Shown here piece after piece: positions 38,395-46,818 of a stretch of 64,000 bases of DNA (position 1 is its first letter; each line of letters starts with the position of its first letter). A model generated the notes under the pieces. That model was not told the origin of the DNA. It searched no databases and saw only the letters and a program-made list of their open reading frames with translations. Source of the DNA: JAJRXK01 sp964593155 (lineage in GTDB: Bacteria > Krumholzibacteriota > Krumholzibacteriia > JAJRXK01); NCBI GenBank assembly GCA_964593155.1, contig CAZQHE010000003.1, forward strand, positions 1 through 64,000, in the 5' to 3' direction. The position numbers and the translations under genes were made by a program.

Positions 38395-39135
38395 TCAGCG
38401 GGCCAGACGAGGCGGTTCGTCGAACTGCATGACCATGCGCTTGTCCCCGACCCGGATCGTGGCCGTCAACGGGAACTCGGCGTCGTTCGCCTGCCAGTAG
38501 GCCCAGTAGGGCGCGTGGCGTTCGGGCGAGACGGTCACCACTGCGGGCAGCGTGACGGTCTGGCGGACCATGCGGAGATCGGAATCCCAGGCCGACGAAG
38601 TCCCCGTCGTCGATGGTGTGGGTCCGGCGGCACCGAGTCCGGTCCCGCCCTTGGCTTCAACGCCGGCGGCACCACCCCCGTTCGCGCGCTGTTCGGCGCT
38701 GAGGATCTCGTAGGCGGCAACGGTCGCCTGCTCGGCCCGCAAGCCGTGATCGATTCCTTCCGGCCAGTCCAGCAGGGGGATGAGCGGAACACCGTCACGG
38801 TCGTACAGCTTGATCTGCTCGCGATCGATCGCGAGCGAGTTGTCTCCGTGGTTGTGCAGAACGAGATCGAGCGTGTACACGCTCTCGCAGCGGTACAGCG
38901 AGGCGGCGGCAGTCATGCTGGCGTCACCGGCGACGACGGCGTTGATCAGGCAGTCGTGCTTCGGCCGCTTGGCGGCCGGGAGCTCGTCGACCTTCACCGC
39001 GTAGCGCGTCGTCATGCCGTCGAGGTAGACGACCTGTCCGTCGTCCTGACGCTTGTCGACGTCCACGGGGGCCGTGGTCGCACAGGCGGCCAGCAAGGGA
39101 AGCAGCGCGACGTGAGTGGGGAAACGTCGAGCCAT
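38395..39135 (-). CDS. Hypothetical lipoprotein
   Basis: 246 aa. Lipobox LLAAC after a short hydrophobic core, so a lipid-anchored envelope protein is likely. The middle contains a low-complexity linker (NGGGAAGVEAKGGTGLGAAGPTP-type). Flanking segments are Ig/CARDB-like: SVYTLDLVLHNHGDNSLAIDREQIKLYDRDGVP and FPLTATIRVGDKRMVMQFDEPP, a pattern of a small beta-sandwich. The start is set by the lipobox. No family is recognised. Lies upstream of, and on the same strand as, nothing obvious; the sensor kinase 120 nt upstream is a possible operon partner. Confidence 0.65.
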   Translation of the reverse strand: MARRFPTHVALLPLLAACATTAPVDVDKRQDDGQVVYLDGMTTRYAVKVDELPAAKRPKHDCLINAVVAGDASMTAAASLYRCESVYTLDLVLHNHGDNSLAIDREQIKLYDRDGVPLIPLLDWPEGIDHGLRAEQATVAAYEILSAEQRANGGGAAGVEAKGGTGLGAAGPTPSTTGTSSAWDSDLRMVRQTVTLPAVVTVSPERHAPYWAYWQANDAEFPLTATIRVGDKRMVMQFDEPPRLAR

Positions 39136-39254
39136 GTCCGGCCTCCTTGTCTCGGCGGCCGGGGCGGCGAGGCCCACGGCCGCTCCTGATGCGATCGTAC
39201 AACGATCGAAGGCGGCCGTGGTGTGCGGTTTTGTGCGATCGACCGAAGGGGCCC

Positions 39255-40790
39255 TCACACGGCCGGAACGGAGGGTTCCGGGGTCTCTCCCGGCGCGGGG
39301 GCGGCGTCGGCGGCGGCGAACTCGACCTCGAACCAGAACTCCGAGCCCCGGCCCGGTTCGCTGTCGACACCGATCGTGCCGTTCATCAACTCCACGAGCT
39401 GTCGGCAGATCGACAGGCCGAGACCGGTCCCGCCGTGGCGACGGGTGGTCGAGCTGTCCGCCTGGACGAAGGCGTCGAACAACGCCCCGCAGCGTTCGGG
39501 CGGGATCCCCACGCCCGTGTCGCGCACGACGAAGCGCAGGCGGGCCCGGTCGTCGACCCGCGCGCACGGTGCCAGCGCGACCGTCACCCCACCGCGTTCG
39601 GTGAACTTCACGGCGTTGTTCACCAGGTTGGTGATCACCTGTCGCAGACGCGTGGGATCGCCCCGCACCAATCGCGGCACGTCGGGAGCGACCTCCTCGG
39701 ACAGGTCCAGACCCTTGCCCCGCGCCGCGAACTCGAGCGCACGCGTGACCGACCGCACCTGCTCGGCCGGATCGAAGTCCAGCGACTCCAGGTCGAGCCG
39801 TCCTGCCTCGATCTTGGAGAAGTCGAGGACGTCGTCGATGACCTTCAGCAGGATCTCGGCGCTCTTCACCGCGACCTCGGCGTAGTCGCGCTGATCGTCG
39901 TCGAGTTCGGTCTGCAACAAGAGTTCGGTCATCCCGACCATGCCGTTCACGGGTGTGCGGATCTCGTGGCTCATGTTCGCCAGGAAGTCGCTCTTGGCGC
40001 GGTTGGCACACTCGGCGGCTTCGCGGGCCGCGTCGGCGTCGTTCTTGGCCTCGATCAGCGCGGCCCGTGCGTCGGTCAGTTCACGCACCCGCTCGGCCAG
40101 TTCGCGCTCCTGCTGCTTCTGCTTCGAGATGTCGACGAAGGCTTCGAGCAGCACGTCCTGGCCCTGCCAGACGAAGGGGATCACCGTCTTGAGGATCGGA
40201 ACTCTCGACCCGTCGGGTCCGAGCGCCACCCGCTCGGAGTGATCGACGTGATGGCCGAGATCCATGACCGGGCACGCGTGCTCCTGCGCCGGGCACACCA
40301 TCTGGTGGCAGCGCCGATCGACGAGCTCCCCCTCGGTACGGCCCACGATCTCCTGGGCGGTGCGGTTGATCCGACGCACGCGGCGATCGGTGCCGACGAT
40401 CATGATCCCGAAGGGAACCGATTCGACGAGTTCCTCCGTCGAACGTGCGACCTGCGCGAGATCCGCAGCCGTCCGTTCCCTCTCTGCCATCGTACGGCGG
40501 ACGACGCGATGACCGACGACGACGGCCAGCAGACCGATCGCCCACAGACCAGCGTGCCAGACGAGGAGGGAGTCGCGGGCCTCGCGCCCGGCGTCGAGCA
40601 TCGAGGGCGGAACTGCGTCCCCCGAGGCATGGCCCGGATCGTCGTGCATCTCCTCGGCATGACAGCTCGCGAGCCGCTGCACCGTGCGATCGTGCTGATC
40701 GAGGTTCCACAGCAACGAGGCCCCGATCGCGGCCGACCAGGCCAGGACGGGGAGCCACAGATGGTACCGGAAACGGGCGGGCGACGACAT
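39255..40790 (-). CDS. Membrane sensor histidine kinase with PAS domain
   Basis: 511 aa. Membrane helices at about 12-30 and 78-95 enclose a short periplasmic loop with a His/Cys-rich run (SCHAEEMHDDPGHA). A PAS domain (about 120-220) carries CHQMVCPAQEHACPVMDLG, a cysteine-bearing variant seen in many environmental kinases. A coiled-coil leads to HisKA with ANMSHEIRTP (His275) and an HATPase_c domain with NAVKFT, DTGVGIPPE and GGTGLGLSI. No receiver domain is attached and no response regulator gene lies next to it, so it is an orphan kinase here. GGAGAGG site upstream of the ATG. Confidence 0.92.
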   Translation of the reverse strand: MSSPARFRYHLWLPVLAWSAAIGASLLWNLDQHDRTVQRLASCHAEEMHDDPGHASGDAVPPSMLDAGREARDSLLVWHAGLWAIGLLAVVVGHRVVRRTMAERERTAADLAQVARSTEELVESVPFGIMIVGTDRRVRRINRTAQEIVGRTEGELVDRRCHQMVCPAQEHACPVMDLGHHVDHSERVALGPDGSRVPILKTVIPFVWQGQDVLLEAFVDISKQKQQERELAERVRELTDARAALIEAKNDADAAREAAECANRAKSDFLANMSHEIRTPVNGMVGMTELLLQTELDDDQRDYAEVAVKSAEILLKVIDDVLDFSKIEAGRLDLESLDFDPAEQVRSVTRALEFAARGKGLDLSEEVAPDVPRLVRGDPTRLRQVITNLVNNAVKFTERGGVTVALAPCARVDDRARLRFVVRDTGVGIPPERCGALFDAFVQADSSTTRRHGGTGLGLSICRQLVELMNGTIGVDSEPGRGSEFWFEVEFAAADAAPAPGETPEPSVPAV

Positions 40791-40890
40791 GGCCTCTCCG
40801 GGAACGACGCAGGGGGGAGCCGCACCACGCGCGGGCGCTGCCCGGGAGATCGGCACGTCGCCCACTCGTCTTGAGTCCCGGAGACGCGAA

Positions 40891-40917
40891 ACCGCGTCCG
40901 GGGCCCCCGGACGCGGT
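40891..40917 (-). terminator. Terminator after the PerR/rubrerythrin operon
   Basis: Twelve-base-pair stem ACCGCGTCCGGG (40891-40902) with its complement (40906-40917) and a 3-nt loop, about 26 nt past the DUF3501 stop on the minus strand. In the transcript it is followed by a TTTC-containing stretch. Confidence 0.65.
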
Positions 40918-40942
40918 CGCGGATCACGATATCGGGCGCAGC

Positions 40943-41512
40943 TCAGGCGACGGCCCCGTCCTTCAGATCCTCCTCGATCGCCCTGCGCTGCTCGTCGGTC
41001 AGCTCGACCCGGACCTCGAGCGCCGGCAGATCACTGCCGAGCGCCACGGGCACCTTGCCGTCGGTGTCGAAGGTCATGTACTGCACGCTCGACACCCGGG
41101 TCTCGCCCACCTGCCGCTCGTCGTACTTCGGACGGACCTTGGTGCCGTCCTCGAGCTCGGCGTAGATGTGCTTGGGCAGGTCGAGCCACTCGACCAGCTT
41201 CACCGCGCGCTCCTCGGCGGTCTCGACCTCGATCAACAGGACGCAGCCGATCTCGTCGGGGCGGCCGAGCAATTCGTTGTACGTGTCGATCTCGTGCTGG
41301 ATCGCGTCTTCCTTCACGATCTCCTCGGCGCGCATCATCTCCTGGATCTGGTAGCGCACCGTGTCGGTGTTCTCGAACAGGAAGGTGAGGTGCTCGCCCA
41401 CGTGCACACGGCGCGGCTCCTTGACCTTCATCATCCGCTCGCGTTCGGCGTCGCGGCGCTCGATCCATGTCTGGTAGTCGACGATGTCCTTGCGTTCGAC
41501 CTTGCGGGCCAT
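40943..41512 (-). CDS. DUF3501 family protein
   Basis: 189 aa, soluble. Hallmark block ENTDTVRYQIQEMMRAEEIVKE and CVLLIEVETAEERAVKLVEWLDLPKHIYAELEDG. Family function is unknown; it is repeatedly found with rubrerythrin and HdrD/GlpC-like Fe-S proteins. The ATG overlaps the stop of the upstream Fe-S gene by one base (TGATG). Last gene of the perR-rbr-(Fe-S)-DUF3501 operon. Its N-terminal charged helix (MARKVERKDIVDYQTWIERR) is conserved in the family. Confidence 0.85.
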   Translation of the reverse strand: MARKVERKDIVDYQTWIERRDAERERMMKVKEPRRVHVGEHLTFLFENTDTVRYQIQEMMRAEEIVKEDAIQHEIDTYNELLGRPDEIGCVLLIEVETAEERAVKLVEWLDLPKHIYAELEDGTKVRPKYDERQVGETRVSSVQYMTFDTDGKVPVALGSDLPALEVRVELTDEQRRAIEEDLKDGAVA

Positions 41513-42873
41513 CACTCCGTCTCCTCGGCCGGGGTCTCGATCTTCGTGGGGAATCCGTCCTCGCGGTAGGCGGCCGCGAGAATGCTCATGGGGTGCATGG
41601 GCTTGCGTCCGGCGTGCTGTTGGAACTGCAGCGCGGCCAGCGGGCAGTCGGTGCTCCACACCTCGGCCTTCTCGGCGCTCTTCACGCCGTCGAAGGCGCG
41701 CTTCCCGACGCGCTGGCTCGGCTCGAAGCCCTCGACGCTCATGGCGTAGGTGCCGTCGTGGCCGCAGCACTCCATGGTGGTGTGCGGCTTGGTCCCGGGG
41801 ATCTTGCGCAGCAGGTCACGGCCCTTGAATCCGACCCCCTGCGCGCGCAGGTGACACGGCGCGTGGTAGGCCACCTGTTCGCCCGGCGTACTCTTGAAGT
41901 CGGTGTTGAAGCGATCTTCCTTGCGGATGCCCCACAGGAACTCGCTGGGGTCCATGACCGCTTCGGCGAGCTGCTTCGCGCGCTCGCGGTCGGCGCCCTC
42001 CAGCAACTCGGGATACTCGCGCCGCATCATCATGGAGCACGTGGGATTGATCGCCAGGATCTTCGCGCCCCGCTCCACGTGGGGCATCAGCACGTCGAGG
42101 TTGTTCGCGGCCTGCTCGCGCACGCTCTCGAGGTCGCCCTTCTCCCAGGCGGGCATGCCGCAGCACTGCAGGCCCTTGGCGCAGCGCAGGTCCACCTGGT
42201 TGCGATCGAAGACCTCGCAGGTGTCCTTACCCACGTGCGGTTCGTTGTTCTGCACGTAGCAGGTCTGGAACAGGACCGCCTCGCCGCCGACGTCGAAATT
42301 GCGTCCGCTCTTCTCGGCCCACTGCTCGAATGTGACCGGCGCGAAGTCGGGCAGCAGCTTGTCGCGGTGGATGCCCAGGGTCTTCTCCATGAACACGCGA
42401 TGGATCTTCACGCGGTTCATGGTGTTGGCGAGCCCGCCGCTCGCACGCGCGGCCGCGGCGCTCCGGTCGGGCTGACTGAGCACCTTGTCGCGCAGGGGTA
42501 TCCCCCGCTCCTTCGCGCGCTGCGCCTTGTAGCGGTGCACCAGCTTCGGGAAGTCGAGTTGGTACTCGTGGCCGTCGCGCACCGTGTAGGGACACTGCAC
42601 TTCGCACAGCTTGCACTGGAAACAGTCGTCCATGATCTGCTCGGTGTCGCGTGCGTTCACCTGACGCACGTCACCGTCGTAGTGCGTGTCGAGCAGATCG
42701 AACAGGCGCGGGAAGCTGTCGCAGAACTTGAAGCACATGCGACAACCGTGGCAGATCTCGAAGGTGCGGGTGATCTCGGACTGCAGTCCGTCGGGGTCCC
42801 AGTACTTCGGGTCGCTGGGATCGTAGGTCAGCCCGTCGGTGGGGGAATAGCTGATGGGCTTGTCGGCACTCAC
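41512..42873 (-). CDS. HdrD/GlpC-like Fe-S (heterodisulfide reductase-related) protein
   Basis: 453 aa. Two [4Fe-4S] ferredoxin-type motifs near the N-terminus, CHGCRMCFKFC (41-51) and CFQCKLCEVQCP, followed by two CCG domains (LQCCGMPAWEKGD and MECCGHDGTYAMS) of the heterodisulfide reductase/GlpC kind. Presumed electron-transfer or redox-thiol partner of rubrerythrin. I prefer the GTG at 42873 (ribosome site GAGG 9 nt upstream) to the in-frame TTG at 42879, which sits only 3 nt from that site. Spacing: 126 nt after the rubrerythrin stop, with a large hairpin between. Confidence 0.85.
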   Translation of the reverse strand: MSADKPISYSPTDGLTYDPSDPKYWDPDGLQSEITRTFEICHGCRMCFKFCDSFPRLFDLLDTHYDGDVRQVNARDTEQIMDDCFQCKLCEVQCPYTVRDGHEYQLDFPKLVHRYKAQRAKERGIPLRDKVLSQPDRSAAAARASGGLANTMNRVKIHRVFMEKTLGIHRDKLLPDFAPVTFEQWAEKSGRNFDVGGEAVLFQTCYVQNNEPHVGKDTCEVFDRNQVDLRCAKGLQCCGMPAWEKGDLESVREQAANNLDVLMPHVERGAKILAINPTCSMMMRREYPELLEGADRERAKQLAEAVMDPSEFLWGIRKEDRFNTDFKSTPGEQVAYHAPCHLRAQGVGFKGRDLLRKIPGTKPHTTMECCGHDGTYAMSVEGFEPSQRVGKRAFDGVKSAEKAEVWSTDCPLAALQFQQHAGRKPMHPMSILAAAYREDGFPTKIETPAEETE

Positions 42874-42920
42874 GAACAAGAACCTCGACGTCGGCGCGGA
42901 CGCTCAGGGGGAACGGCGAT

Positions 42921-42997
42921 CCGGTTGTGATGGGAGTTGGTGCGTCGGGGCGGATGTGCACGGTGCTTCCACACCCACCCCGACACGACCGAACCGG
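42921..42997 (-). terminator. Large hairpin between rubrerythrin and the Fe-S gene (attenuator or processing site)
   Basis: 15-position arm 42944-42958 pairs with 42970-42984 (13 Watson-Crick pairs plus two G-U), closed by an 11-nt loop. An outer CCGGTT (42921-42926) / AACCGG (42992-42997) stem encloses it. It begins 3 nt past the rubrerythrin stop in the minus-strand transcript. It could terminate most transcripts after rubrerythrin, letting only a fraction reach the Fe-S and DUF3501 genes. Confidence 0.55.
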
Positions 42998-42999
42998 AG

Positions 43000-43419
<420 letters not shown>

Positions 43420-43423
43420 GGAT

Positions 43424-43930
43424 TCAGGACTCCTTGGAGAAACCGGGGTCTCCCGGGTGGTTGGTTTCACCGGGGCGGCCGGAACCGCCCGCCCCGACGG
43501 CGGTGTGCTCCTGGCACTCGGAGCACAGGACTTCGTACTCGATGTTCACGGCGACCAGGGACACTCCGTCGGGGAGCATCGGCGCTTCCTGCGGCCGGAG
43601 GCCGGTCCGGGCGACGTCGAAGACGGCGCCGCAGTGCCGGCAGATGGCGTGGTCGTGGTCCTGCAGGGTGCCGTCGACGCGGAGCCGACCTTCGGGCGTG
43701 TGCACCCGGCGGAGCAGGCCACGGTCGATGAAGCTCTCGAGCGTGGAGTAGACCGTGGACAGGGAAAGGCTGGGATGCTTGGCCCGGAGCGATTCGTAGA
43801 CCATCTCGGCGGTCGGATGCCGCCGATCCTCCTGCAGATGGTCGAGAATCGCGACACGGGACGCCGTGGCGCGCAACCCCGCCTCGCGGATGCGGTCGAT
43901 CTGCGGTTGCTGGTCTTCCAACCTCTTCAT
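43424..43930 (-). CDS. PerR/Fur-family transcriptional regulator
   Basis: 168 aa. Winged-helix DNA-binding region with GLRATASRVAILDHLQEDRRHPTAEMVYESLRAKHPSLSLSTVYSTLESF, then the HDHAICRHCG metal block and a second CSEC pair (LCSECQ). By context (rubrerythrin operon) PerR is more likely than Fur, but key residues distinguishing them cannot be judged by eye alone. The C-terminal 20 residues are Gly/Pro-rich and unusual. First gene of the peroxide operon; a candidate operator overlaps its promoter at 43944-43958. The frame is open 45 codons upstream of the chosen ATG without a site. Confidence 0.88.
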   Translation of the reverse strand: MKRLEDQQPQIDRIREAGLRATASRVAILDHLQEDRRHPTAEMVYESLRAKHPSLSLSTVYSTLESFIDRGLLRRVHTPEGRLRVDGTLQDHDHAICRHCGAVFDVARTGLRPQEAPMLPDGVSLVAVNIEYEVLCSECQEHTAVGAGGSGRPGETNHPGDPGFSKES

Positions 43931-43943
43931 AATCGCTCCAATC

Positions 43944-43958
43944 CAGGAATGATTACTA
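43944..43958 (-). promoter_or_regulatory. PerR/Fur-box-like operator
   Basis: On the minus strand TAGTAATCATTCCTG, centred 21 nt before the regulator's ATG. The AAT-N-ATT core and T.(A)TAAT side match the inner part of the PerR box (TTATAATNATTATAA), the outer part does not. In a GC-rich genome this AT-rich inverted repeat stands out and would allow autorepression. Confidence 0.45.
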
Positions 43959-44086
43959 GGAAAGATGCGGGCAGGTCGCAAGGCGGAATCCACCATGATC
44001 CCGTCGTCTTCCCCGACTCTACGCGGTTCGGAGCCTCTTCGCTGTGATTCGTTGGTACCAATCAAGTGGAGGCAGGATCGCCGGCT

Positions 44087-45907
44087 CTACTCCCACTCGA
44101 TGGTCCCGGGCGGCTTCGAGGTCAGGTCGATCGTGAGGCTCCCGACGCCGGGCAGGGCCAGGATCGTGGCGCGCAGCTGGGCCACGAGGGCCTCGGGCAG
44201 AGGGACGGGCGCAGCCGTCATGGCCCTCTGCGAGCGTACCGGCCGGAGCACGACCATCTCTCCCTCGCGCCCCGCCCAGGCCAGCGGGACCAGCACCGTG
44301 GGGCACTGCCAGATCTCGTCGTAGAGTCCGTGCTGCTCCAGTCCTTGCATGACCAGGGCGTCGGCCTCACGCAGGGTGTCGAGGCGCGCGCGGGTCATGA
44401 ATCCCGGAACCGGAGACACCGAGTCCGGGTGGTCGGCGCCGAGGTTCCAAACGCAGCGGTTCACGTACGGGACCTCGGCACAGATCGCCTTGACCGCGGC
44501 GCGGGCGGTCGCGTCGTCGACGTCGCCGCTCAGCAGCACCGGGTGCTCGTAGGCGCGGAGGTCGGCCTTCACCCCAACCGACCGGATGGGCAGGGCCGTG
44601 GCCTGCACACCGAAGCGCGCGGCGACCGCCGGCAGCGTGTCGTGGATCTGTTCGAAGTGATGGTCGTCGGGCCGGCCGTCGCCGCACAGCAGACGCACGC
44701 CCAGACCGGGGCCGGGGAAGGGGTGCCGCCACAGTGCCTCGTGCGGGATCCCCAGCTTCTCGCCCAGCTCGCGGACCTCGACCTTGTACAGCTCCTTCAA
44801 GGGCTCCACCACCCGGCCGGCCGCGATCATCTCCTCGATCACCGGCACCCGGTTGTGGTGGGTCTTGATCACGTCGGCGCGCTTGGTACCGCCGGTCTCG
44901 ATCGTGTCGGGGTAGATGGTGCCCTGACCGAGCAGGTGGTCCTCGATGCCGAGTTCGCGGGCCTTCTCCTCGAACACACGCACGAAGGTCTCGCCGATGA
45001 TCGCGCGCTTGCGCTCGGGGTCGGTCACGCCGTCGAGCGCGGCCAGGAAGGTGGCGCTGGCGTCGACGAAGTGCAGGTGTTCGTCCAGACCGAGTTCGCG
45101 GAACAGGTCGAGTACCTGCTGGCTCTCGTCCTTGCGCATGAGCCCGTTGTCGACGTGCAGCAGGTTCACGCGTTCGGGGCCCAGGGCCTTGCCGAGCAGG
45201 GCCGCGGCCACCGTCGAGTCCACCCCGCCGCTGGCCAGCAGGAAGATCGAACGATCACCCACCTGCTCCTTCACCCGCTCGATCTCCTCGGCGAGGAAGG
45301 CGTCCATGTCCCAGGTGGCCCGACATCCGCAGATCTCGAAGACGAAGTTGGCGATCATGCGATCACCGTGCTCGGTGTCGTCGACCTCGGCGTGGAACTG
45401 GAAGCCGTAGCGGCGCAGCTCGTCGTTGCCGATGGCGGCGTAGCGGTGATCGGTGGCGCCGTGGGCGCCGGTGGTGTAGCCGAGCTCGCGGAAGCCGGGG
45501 CCCAGACCGGTGACCGAGTCGTTGTGGCTCATCCACACGGTCTCGACCGGGCCGAGGCCGGTGAAGAGCGGATGCTCGCCGGTGAGGTGCAGGTCGCTGT
45601 GCCCCCACTCCTTGCCGCCGTTGACGATGCTGCCGCCGTAGTGCTTGGCGATCTCCTGGTGGCCGAAGCAGAAGCCCAGGATCGGCTGCTCGAGATCGAA
45701 CACCCGCTTCTCGTAACCCGAGTCCTCGTCCTGCGACGACAGGGCCGGACTGCCCGACAGGATGACGCCCTTGACGCCCGCGTAGGCCTCGATCGGGTCC
45801 TCGGGCTGACGGATCTCGGCCAGGACGCCCTGGCGGCGCACCTTGGCCGCGATCAGGTGGGCGTACTGCCCGCCGAAGTCGACGACGGCGATCAGGTCGT
45901 GCTGCAT
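44087..45907 (-). CDS. guaA: GMP synthase (glutamine-hydrolysing)
   Basis: 606 aa; longer than the usual 510-525 because of extra inserts, but with all domains. Glutamine amidotransferase: Cys80 in GFCFGHQ, His172 and Glu174 in FQFHAEVDD (Ala replaces the usual Pro). ATP pyrophosphatase P-loop SGGVDST (226-232), then the C-terminal dimer domain ending SKPPGTIEWE as in known GuaA. Converts XMP to GMP with glutamine. The start is set by MQHDLIAVVDFGGQYAHLIA; the frame is open 49 codons further upstream. Divergent from the TVP38 gene. Confidence 0.95.
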   Translation of the reverse strand: MQHDLIAVVDFGGQYAHLIAAKVRRQGVLAEIRQPEDPIEAYAGVKGVILSGSPALSSQDEDSGYEKRVFDLEQPILGFCFGHQEIAKHYGGSIVNGGKEWGHSDLHLTGEHPLFTGLGPVETVWMSHNDSVTGLGPGFRELGYTTGAHGATDHRYAAIGNDELRRYGFQFHAEVDDTEHGDRMIANFVFEICGCRATWDMDAFLAEEIERVKEQVGDRSIFLLASGGVDSTVAAALLGKALGPERVNLLHVDNGLMRKDESQQVLDLFRELGLDEHLHFVDASATFLAALDGVTDPERKRAIIGETFVRVFEEKARELGIEDHLLGQGTIYPDTIETGGTKRADVIKTHHNRVPVIEEMIAAGRVVEPLKELYKVEVRELGEKLGIPHEALWRHPFPGPGLGVRLLCGDGRPDDHHFEQIHDTLPAVAARFGVQATALPIRSVGVKADLRAYEHPVLLSGDVDDATARAAVKAICAEVPYVNRCVWNLGADHPDSVSPVPGFMTRARLDTLREADALVMQGLEQHGLYDEIWQCPTVLVPLAWAGREGEMVVLRPVRSQRAMTAAPVPLPEALVAQLRATILALPGVGSLTIDLTSKPPGTIEWE

Positions 45908-46076
45908 GGGGGACTCCCGGGACGGCTTGAGCGGTGGGAACGGAGAATGTAGCGCGATCGGCGGGCAGTGGACAGAGCCGGATCCCGGACCGGTCGGTAC
46001 CGGGATCCAGGCCTCCCCGATGGCGGGCGCGGGCGGTCGCGCGTTGACTGGCACGTCCGTCCCCGAGGAGTCGACC

Positions 46077-46787
46077 GTGCCGCGATCCGATCGCCGGAGC
46101 CGATCCGTACTCGTCGCGAGTGCGCTCGTCGTCGGGGGCGTGGCCGTTGCCTATCTCACGATTCCCGGCGTCGGCGACTTCGTCGACGAGATGCTGCGCG
46201 TGCTCACCAGCGACGACCCCGACCGGGCGCGCCGCTGGGTCGAGCCCTTCGGTTGGCGCGGCCCTCTGTTGATCGTGGGCCTGATGACCGCACAGATGTT
46301 CCTGATCGTGATCCCGTCCTGGCTGCTGATGGTCCTCGCCGTCCTGGTCTACGGCGAGGGGCTCGGATCCCTGATCTCGCTCGTGGCGGTGGTGACGGCG
46401 TCGTCGGTGGGCTACGGCGTCGGCGCCGCGATCGGCCGACATTCGGTGCGCCGCCTGCTCGGCCCGGGCACCGAACGGCGCGTCCGCGACGAAGCCTGCC
46501 GCTACGGCGTGTGGGCCGTGGTGATCGCCCGTCTGTCGCCGCTGTTCTCCAACGACGCGATCAGCTTCGTCGGCGGGCTGTTGCGCATGGGCTACGCGCG
46601 CTTCCTCGCGGCGACCGTCGCCGGGATCGTCCCCCTGATCGGGCTGATCGCCACCTTCGGACGCAACGCGGAGACCATGCGCACCGGGCTGCTGTGGATC
46701 TCCGTGGTCAGCATGTTGGGGCTGGCCGCGAAGATCGTGCGCGACCACCGACGCGGCGACGCGGGGCCCTGCCAGGGCCGCGGGTGA
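46077..46787 (+). CDS. TVP38/TMEM64 family (DedA-like) membrane protein
   Basis: 236 aa with about five membrane segments. The signature LSPLFSNDAISFVGGLLRMGYARFL, with the preceding GYGVGAAIGRHSVRRLLGPG, marks the SNARE-associated/TVP38 group thought to scramble or flip lipids. GTG start with a GAGGAG site about 8 nt upstream. Monocistronic, ending 31 nt before the convergent secreted gene. Substrate unknown. Confidence 0.85.
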   Translation: MPRSDRRSRSVLVASALVVGGVAVAYLTIPGVGDFVDEMLRVLTSDDPDRARRWVEPFGWRGPLLIVGLMTAQMFLIVIPSWLLMVLAVLVYGEGLGSLISLVAVVTASSVGYGVGAAIGRHSVRRLLGPGTERRVRDEACRYGVWAVVIARLSPLFSNDAISFVGGLLRMGYARFLAATVAGIVPLIGLIATFGRNAETMRTGLLWISVVSMLGLAAKIVRDHRRGDAGPCQGRG

Positions 46788-46818
46788 CCGGGCCGGAGCG
46801 GCCACCCGCGTCCGCGGA

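Noticed and set aside
42873..42879. TTG at 42879 as the start of the HdrD/GlpC-like gene
   Set aside because: It lies only 3 nt from the GAGG site; the GTG at 42873 has a normal 9-nt spacing.
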